A stretch of DNA of 64,000 bases from CAWCUZ01 sp963798795 (lineage in GTDB: Bacteria > Acidobacteriota > Vicinamibacteria > Vicinamibacterales > SCN-69-37), in the NCBI GenBank assembly GCA_963798795.1, contig CAWCUZ010000007.1:289618-353617 (forward strand), written 5' to 3'. The stretch's first letter is position 1. Each line of letters opens with the position of its first letter. A model generated the notes under the pieces. The model made no database searches. It was not told where the DNA came from and saw nothing but the letters and a program-made list of their open reading frames with translations. Shown one piece after another: positions 57,730 to 64,000 of this stretch. The position numbers were made by a program, and so were the translations under genes.

Positions 57730-60700
57730 AACGCCGCCGCGCGAGTAATCGCTTCGGCGGCGACGCGGTACCCGTTCACGGCCTTCAGCTCCTCGACACT
57801 CCCGGCCAAGGAAGCGACCGGGTCCTGAATCCTGAGCAGCCTGGGGTCGGTGGTCTTCGCTCTCCACACGACATAGAGCCAAAACGACTCGCGGTGGCGT
57901 CCGGCCTGCACCCACTCGTTGGGCGTCAGCTCGACAGGCGAGATCTTCCCCAGCCCGACCTTTGACCTCGATCCTGCGGACCGGCCGCTGGCCGTTCTCG
58001 TCGGGGGGGCCGACGCTGCGGATGTCAAAACCAGAGCCGTCGTGAAGCTTCGAGACATCGGTCGGCTCCCAACCCTGTTCCCGCTCGTAGCGGATGACCT
58101 CCTCCATCGCGGCGGCTTCGACCTCGTCGTCGCGCCACATGTCCTTGCCCGCCTTCTCGCTCGGCTCGACCGCAGCGGTACCGAGGTACTCGACCTTCCC
58201 GCTCGCCACAACCTCGAGTGCGTCGAGTTCGCCCAGCTTGGTGTCGCGCCGCTTCTCGAGGGCTTGCCACTCGCGCTCGGCGTTGTCGCGAACGAGCTTC
58301 ATTTCTTCCCGCCCCTGAGCGACCTGGTCGGCGAAGCGCATCCAGCGCTCGCGAGCCTTCCGGATGAGATCTCGAAGGACTGCCCGAGGTACGTCCGGCG
58401 GATCTCGACCTCGCGTTTTCTTTCCGCGCGCGCCTGCTCTGTCATCTCGAACTGGACATTGGCCATCACGTACATCCGAACGCGCTCTCGAGCCTCCTCG
58501 CCGACCTCGATCTCGATCGGTTCCTTGGCCGGAGTCAGATCGTGAAGGATGTCGGGCGCTGCCAACTCAAGCGATCCGTCGCTGCTCTCTGAGACGGCCA
58601 CAAGAGCGGCGTTTGCCGGCTCGTAGCTGCCACCCACCGTTCCGCCTTCGATCTCGACCTCGAAGAAGTGGATGCGATACGGGCTGCGGCGAGAAGGGAT
58701 CGAGGAAGCGGGCGACTCCCGCCCGGGAACCGGCGATCTTGCCGTTCAGAACCTCGTCGACGGAGGCGAAGAGACGAGTGACCCGGGGAGACGAGATCTG
58801 CGTCGAGGTGCTGTGGCTTTCGCGCGACGCTCCTTCCGGAACGTGTACTTCAGATAGCGGGTGTCGGGACGCCCGAAGCGCTTGACGGCGGCAAGGTCAT
58901 CGGATCGGAAGGACTGCGGAACGGACTCGGTTCGCCAGAGTCCATCGGCGCGAGGTTCCACCGTGAGCCCGGTCGTCTCGCTGCGCGCAGGAAGTAGCCC
59001 TCGACGTATTCGGGCATGAGACGGCGCTCCTGGGAGCGCCAGTCCTCGCCACGAATGCGCGTGAGGTCGACGTAGCTCTTGGCCAGAGCAATGCCCGTCG
59101 CCCGCTCGTACTCCTGGAGCCGCGCAGGGTCGATGCGCTCGATCTCGTCGAGGTACTCGTCGATGTTCTTCGGGTCGTAGGCGGCGTCCCGAAGCATCTG
59201 CTCGAGGTTGACGTCATTCAGCTTCAAGAGCTCGCCGATGACATCGAAGACGCGGTCGCCGAGCGTCTTGCTGATCTCGTCGAGCTTGTCCATGAGCCGC
59301 CTGACGATCAGACCCTCGACCGTGTTCGTCGCGGCGAAGTTGAAGACGTAGACGTCGTGCTGTCTGTCCGATCCGGTGGATGCGCCCCATCCGCTGCTCG
59401 AGCCGCATGGGGTTCCACGGCATGTCGTAGTTGATCATCAGGTGGCAGAACTGAAGGTTGATCCCTTCGCCCGCTGCCTCTGTCGCGACGCAGATCTGGA
59501 CGTCGCGCTGGAACTCGATCTGCCGCCGTCGGCGCTCCTGCGGGTTCATCCCGCCGTGGATCGTGGTCGTCGTGTAGCCCCACTCCTTGAGCTTGGCGAC
59601 CAGGTGGTCAAGCGTGTCCCTGTGCTCGGTGAAGATCAGGAGCTTCCCGAGACCGCCCGTCAGCTCCTGGAACTCGGCCCGCTCCAGGCAGCTCTGGAGA
59701 GCCTCGAGCTTCGCCTCTTTGCCAAGCGCAAGCGTGTCTTTCGCCAGCTTGACGAGCCGCTCGAGCTCGTGCACCTCTTCGGCGAGGCGCTCGATCGTCT
59801 CGGCGACGAGCGCCGAGTCGATGAGCGCTTCCTGCTCCTCCTCGGTCTCGTCATCGGAGTCCTGCTCGTCGTCCAGCACCTCGACGAGGCGGTACTGCTC
59901 GAGCTTCTTCGCGCGCTCTGACGGGGGCAGCGACTCGAGCTCGCAAGCATGTCCGCGAACCGCTTGTGCCGGCGCTCGAGCGAGCTGGTGATCGCTCCGA
60001 GGGAGCTCGCGAGCCTGCGCTGGAAGACGATGCGAGCGAGCGCGACGCTAGTCCGCTTGCTGCCGGTCACCTTCGGCAGGAACTCGTTGATGTAGTCGGT
60101 GACTTGTCGTAGAGCTCGTACTCAGGCTCGCTGAGCGTGAACGGCTGAGTGACCGCGTGGCGCTCGGTGAAAAGCCGTTTGCCGTCGAAGTCACGCAGGT
60201 CCTCCTTCATGCGACGCAGGTACCACGGATTCCCGTCGACTGGATGACCTGCTTGTCCCGCTCGAGGTCGATGAACTGGTCCTCGTCGAGCAAGCGGAGG
60301 AAGTGACCGAACTGGTCGGCATCGCCCTGGTGCGGCGTCGCGGTGAGCAGGAGCAGCCGCTCGGTCTTTCGGGAGATCCGCTCGGCGAGCTGGAAGCGCT
60401 GTGTCTTCGAACCTTGTCGCCGTCGGTTCGCGCTGAGCACTTGTGCGCTTCATCGATCACGACGAGATCCCACGTTGCCTCGAGCAGGCGCTCGCGGATG
60501 TCGTGGCGCTTGGCGAGGTCGATCGAAGCGATGCAGCGCGGATGCTCGTTCCACGGGTTTCGACTAGCGTGCCTCTTGACCCGTTCGGAGGTCATCAGCT
60601 CGAAGCTCTCGCCGAACTTCTGTGACAGCTCGTCCTGCCACTGGATGGTCAAGCGGAGCGGGGCAGAGGACGAGGACCCGCTCGATGATGTCCGCGAGGC

Positions 60701-61213
60701 GAAGCTCCTTCATAAGCAGGCCGGCCATGATCGTCTTGCCGGCGCCGGGGTCGTCGGCGAGCAGGAAGCGCAGCATCACCTGCGGCAGCATCCGCTCGTA
60801 GACCGCCTCGAGCTGGTGCGGCAGCACGTCGATGCCCGTCAGCGCGACAGCAAAGTGCGGGTCGTGTGCGAACGCGAGACGAATGCGCGCCGACTCGACG
60901 AGCAGGAAGAAGTCGTTCGGCAGGGACGGTCGTTCGCGACGTCGGAACAGCGGTGGCAAGCGCAGCCGCGAGTCGGCTGCACAATTGGGGTCGCGCAGCT
61001 CGCTTTGCCCGGTGCGTACGCGAAGGTAGACGACAGCCCTGAGGGGCTGAGCCTCCTCGACCCGCACAGGCCCGACAAAGTGCCCGGCAAGGCACAGCGT
61101 CTTTCCGGCGACCTCGGTCGCAAGCTGATCTCGGTCACGCTCTATCTCCTCGAGTCTTCCGCCCGGACAATCATCGCAACCCCGAGGAGCCGAAGGTGGT
61201 GGGAGGGGATCAT
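57726..61213 (-). CDS. SNF2-family helicase with C-terminal DUF3883-like domain (frameshifted)
   Basis: ATG 61213 overlaps the stop of the upstream helicase. Joined frames give ~1160 residues: LLADDPGAGKTIMAGLLMKEL (motif I), DLVVIDEAHKCSA (motif II), LLLTATPHQGDADQF (III), GKLLIFTEHRDTLDHLV (IV), VATEAAGEGINLQFCHLMI (V), LEQRMGRIHRIGQ (VI). The last ~120 residues (EGWEPTDVSKLHDGSGFDIRS, RRIEVKGRAG) match DUF3883, a PD-(D/E)xK-like domain. Order helicase-methylase recalls DrmD-DrmMI of DISARM. Its TGA overlaps the methylase ATG. Confidence 0.8.
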
Positions 61214-64000
61214 GGCTTGTACCGCCTAACCCGGTCGTGGCGCTCTTGTCTCGATGTCTGCAAGCCGCGTCTGGTCGGCGTCGATCTGCCCCCTGCGGGC
61301 CGGGATGATCCGCTTCTCGCTGTCCGTGCCGAACGCTCGAGGCGTTCGATCTCGCGTTCGTTGCGCACGACCCGATCGTCGAGGAAGCCGCGCCTAGAGT
61401 CGAACATGCGGGTAAGCCGTTCGAGCTCCTGTTCGACAAGTGCTGCGTGATCGTTCTTGAACTCCTCGAATCGCTCGACTGCGGCCTGCCGTGCACCTCT
61501 GAGACATCTCCGGAAGGCGTGTGACTATCTCCGTTGGGAAAGCGGGGAGCTGAGCGACCAGCGTCGCATCCGAGGGCTGACGAACGGTCAACGGCGGCGA
61601 GACGCCACTCTCCGTCACGAGGTAGGAGATGAGGCATCCCGAGTTACGAATCCCGTAGAGCTCGAGCCGGTAGTCGACGAGGAATGCGGGCTCGTCGCTG
61701 GGCCATCGTCTGACTCGAGAACCGTCACTGGGGACCACCACGGTCGCCAACGCTGTCGATAATCGACTCGACGAGAGGGTGGCCCATCGCGAAGAACTGC
61801 ATTCCCTCGTCGCGAAGCGCTTCGGCTACGTCGAAGGATCCGCGATAGTCCTCTTCGACTTCTCTTCGTCCCTTCCGCAGCATCCCGGGGACGCGCACAA
61901 AGAGGCCACCGGCAGGGTGTGCCTCCACGCCGCCAAAGGACCCGAAGCGGCCGATCGTCGCTCTACAGAAGCGCTCGAGGTCGTCTCGCGTCGCGCGCGG
62001 TTTCCGCCCTAACACGCGGCTCGCCTCATCACGCTGCAGGCTCCGCCAGTCCAGGACGAAGTCACGACGTAGCTCCTCCAGCTCTCTCGCTTTTCCGATC
62101 TGCTCATTGAGCTCTGCGTCAAGCCGGCGAAACGCCGCTCTGCCTCCGCGTTCGTCGGCGAGCACGATCCGCTCGACTTCCTCCTCGAAGGACTCGAGGA
62201 TCGGATCAAGCGCTCCCACGGTCTCAGTGAAGATCTGGATACGGTGCTCGAGCACGTCCAGGATGTGCTCGTCGAGCATGCCGCTCACTGCGAAGTTGTA
62301 GATCTCGACGTCGCGGGTCTGCCCGACGCGATCGACCCTTCCGATCCGCTGCTCGATCTTCATCGGGTTCCAGGGAAGGTCGTAGTTCACGACGATGTGA
62401 CAGAACTGGAAGTTCCGGCCTTCACCCCCGGCCTCAGACGAGATGAGAACTTGGGTGTCCCTGCGAAAAGCCTGATGAGCTTGATCCTTCTCATCCCGCG
62501 ATATTCCGCCGTGGAAGACGCGCACCCGGTGCCTGTCTGCAAGCCGCGCACGGATCATCTCAATCGAGCCCAAGAACTGGCTGAAGATCAAGACCTTCTC
62601 GTCTGGGTCCTGGCTAAGAATCGTCTCGACCAGCGAATCGAGCGCCTCTAGCTTTGCGTCGTCCAAGCTGCGTGCTTGCCTTGCCAGATGAATCAGCGTG
62701 TCTGCCTCGGCATGGGCGTCTTCGGATGGAACTCCAGGAGTCGCACGTGCGCATCCGCCAAATCGGCATCGTCTCCGATCGCGATGTTCTGTCGATCTCG
62801 TTGAGCAGGCGCGCTGCGCGAGACTCCAAAGCGCCGGCGAAAGCCTTCGACGAGCTGCAGAGCATCTTCTGGAACGTCACTAGGACGAGCCCAACCGCAG
62901 TCTGCCTGCCCTGTTCCGCCGCGGCAAAGCGCTCGCGGATGTAATGTCGGACGTCCCGTTCAAGCTCAACCTCAGCTTCGGTTGGTGTCACCTCGATCCG
63001 ATGAGCCTTCCGTTTGGTGAAACCTTGGATCTCTGCCTTCCGATTGCGTACGAGAGCCTGCGAGAGCCGGTGGCATCGCGAGAGCCAGGCTGCGGCGATC
63101 TCGCGCTGCGCGCGGCCAGCCGAGACAGCCTCCAGCAGCTCAACAGGCGCGTCGTACCGACGCAGAAGATCGAGACAGTCGTCGATCTCGAGGTCTTCGG
63201 ATGGGCAGGCGGAGCGTGCACACCGCCCGGTTGATAGCGGCGATCTCGCTCCGCGATGCTGCAAAGTCGCCGTAGCCGTTGAAGAGACCAGGCTCGACGA
63301 GCTCGATAATCGAGTACAGCTCGAAGTCATGGAGCTGCATCGGCGTTGCCGTGAGAAGGAGCATCCCGCCAACCTTCTCCGAAGCTGATCAGCAGCCGGT
63401 AACCGTCATTCGCGACAGACTCCGGGTCTTCCTTCCGAGCCGGTCGGGCGCGGTCAAAGCGCGGCGCCTCGGCGTAGGAGCGACACCATTTCCGTCAACG
63501 GAGCTGTTGGCGGCCGAGCCTCTTAGACTGCCTTCGCTTTGACGACCGCCGACCCCGAAGAGCGCCTCCTGTTGGCGTGGAAGGAATCGCGGCACCTCGA
63601 ATCGCGCCCCGAGCCGCCGCGGCATCCTCGACCGGAGAGGGAGGTCGGGAGCGCTGAGCTCCGGTACAGCATCCTGCACGCTAAGGGGCCTGTCCACGGC
63701 GGCCGACTCGGCAGCCCTGAGGCCTCAAGCCAAGGAGGCGCCTGAATACATCAAGCACGCGAGCCATCGCCTATCGGATCTGCCTCCGCGCGTGGTGTGC
63801 CTCGTCAACGATCACGAGATCCCAAGGGAGCAGCAACATCTGCTCCGCGTGGGGATCAGGCCGCGCAAGGTGCAGCGAACAAAGGACGTTCGGCTCAAAG
63901 CTCCAAGGGTTTTGCTCCGGATGGTCAGCCTTGATGCGAGCAATTTCGCCGGAGTCGTGGAAGACAAAGTGTTCGTTGAATTTCGTGCGCAGCTCGAACT
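61210..64000 (-). CDS. DEAH/SNF2-type helicase, 5' end beyond the window (frameshifted)
   Basis: The upstream part lies outside the window. Visible motifs, read right to left, are LPWDLVIVDEAHHARR (near 63830), MLLLTATPMQLHDFELYSI (near 63360), KVLIFSQFLGSIEMIRARL (near 62590), ISSEAGGEGRNFQFCHIVVNYDLPWNP and IEQRIGRVDRVGQ. It is a RapA/HepA-like SNF2 translocase. After ~62000 comes a long helical C-terminus. Its TGA at 61210-61212 overlaps the ATG of the DUF3883 helicase, so it is the first visible gene of the operon. Confidence 0.78.

Overview
This high-GC 64 kb window is not one continuous genome. It reads as three unrelated segments joined at about 28.34 kb and about 50.54 kb. At each join the gene on both sides stops in mid-domain.

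Segment 1 (1 to ~28.3 kb) is almost free of frameshifts. It looks like an Acidobacteriota (Vicinamibacteria-type) chromosome; this is inferred from gene content and repeat style. In order it carries: a PLP threonine dehydratase (cut by the left edge), an MBL hydrolase, an FHA protein, an alpha/beta hydrolase, YgfZ, a copper-binding-like secreted protein, MutT and MutY. A tightly overlapping hopanoid/cofactor operon follows (pduO-hpnC-hpnD-hpnE-thiI-lacD), then def, a double-domain thyX, a thioesterase and a tiny glutaredoxin-like gene. That last gene ends ...TGA-Gly-Val-TGA with a perfect hairpin behind the first TGA, so it is a candidate selenoprotein. The rest of the segment holds an AsmA-like protein, a LACTB2-like MBL protein, a helix-hairpin-helix protein, DUF892, a PadR/MarR-type regulator with a membrane partner, a two-domain sulfurtransferase, a Ser/Thr kinase plus FHA-GAF-cyclase signalling pair, and a truncated RseP-type protease. 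It also holds long palindromic repeats fused to gene ends, heptamer and 11-mer tandem repeats, and several -10 boxes lying only 6 to 9 nt before start codons (leaderless style).

Segment 2 (~28.4 to ~50.5 kb) looks like Burkholderiales. It has a complete peptide ABC transporter (dppABCDF type), a PQQ-type sugar dehydrogenase, and a minus-strand operon of an LCAT-like lipase, two small proteins and a CHAT protease. Then come a response regulator, a GIY-YIG-like protein, exonuclease III, a thioredoxin-like protein, a second AsmA protein, arginase with a LOG protein, and a sulfolactate-degradation operon suyA-suyB-slcC-comC whose last gene is cut by the second join. Genes here are broken by many single-base indels, mostly extra bases, although start/stop overlaps between genes are intact. 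I read this as sequence error, not decay.

Segment 3 (~50.5 to 64 kb) is a single minus-strand defence-type operon, also full of indels: a DEAH/SNF2 helicase (cut by the right edge), a second SNF2 helicase with a C-terminal DUF3883-like domain, a DUF1156 (COG1743) DNA adenine methylase, a DUF499 ATPase, and a TM0106-type RecB-like nuclease cut at the join. The first four genes are coupled by ATGA overlaps.
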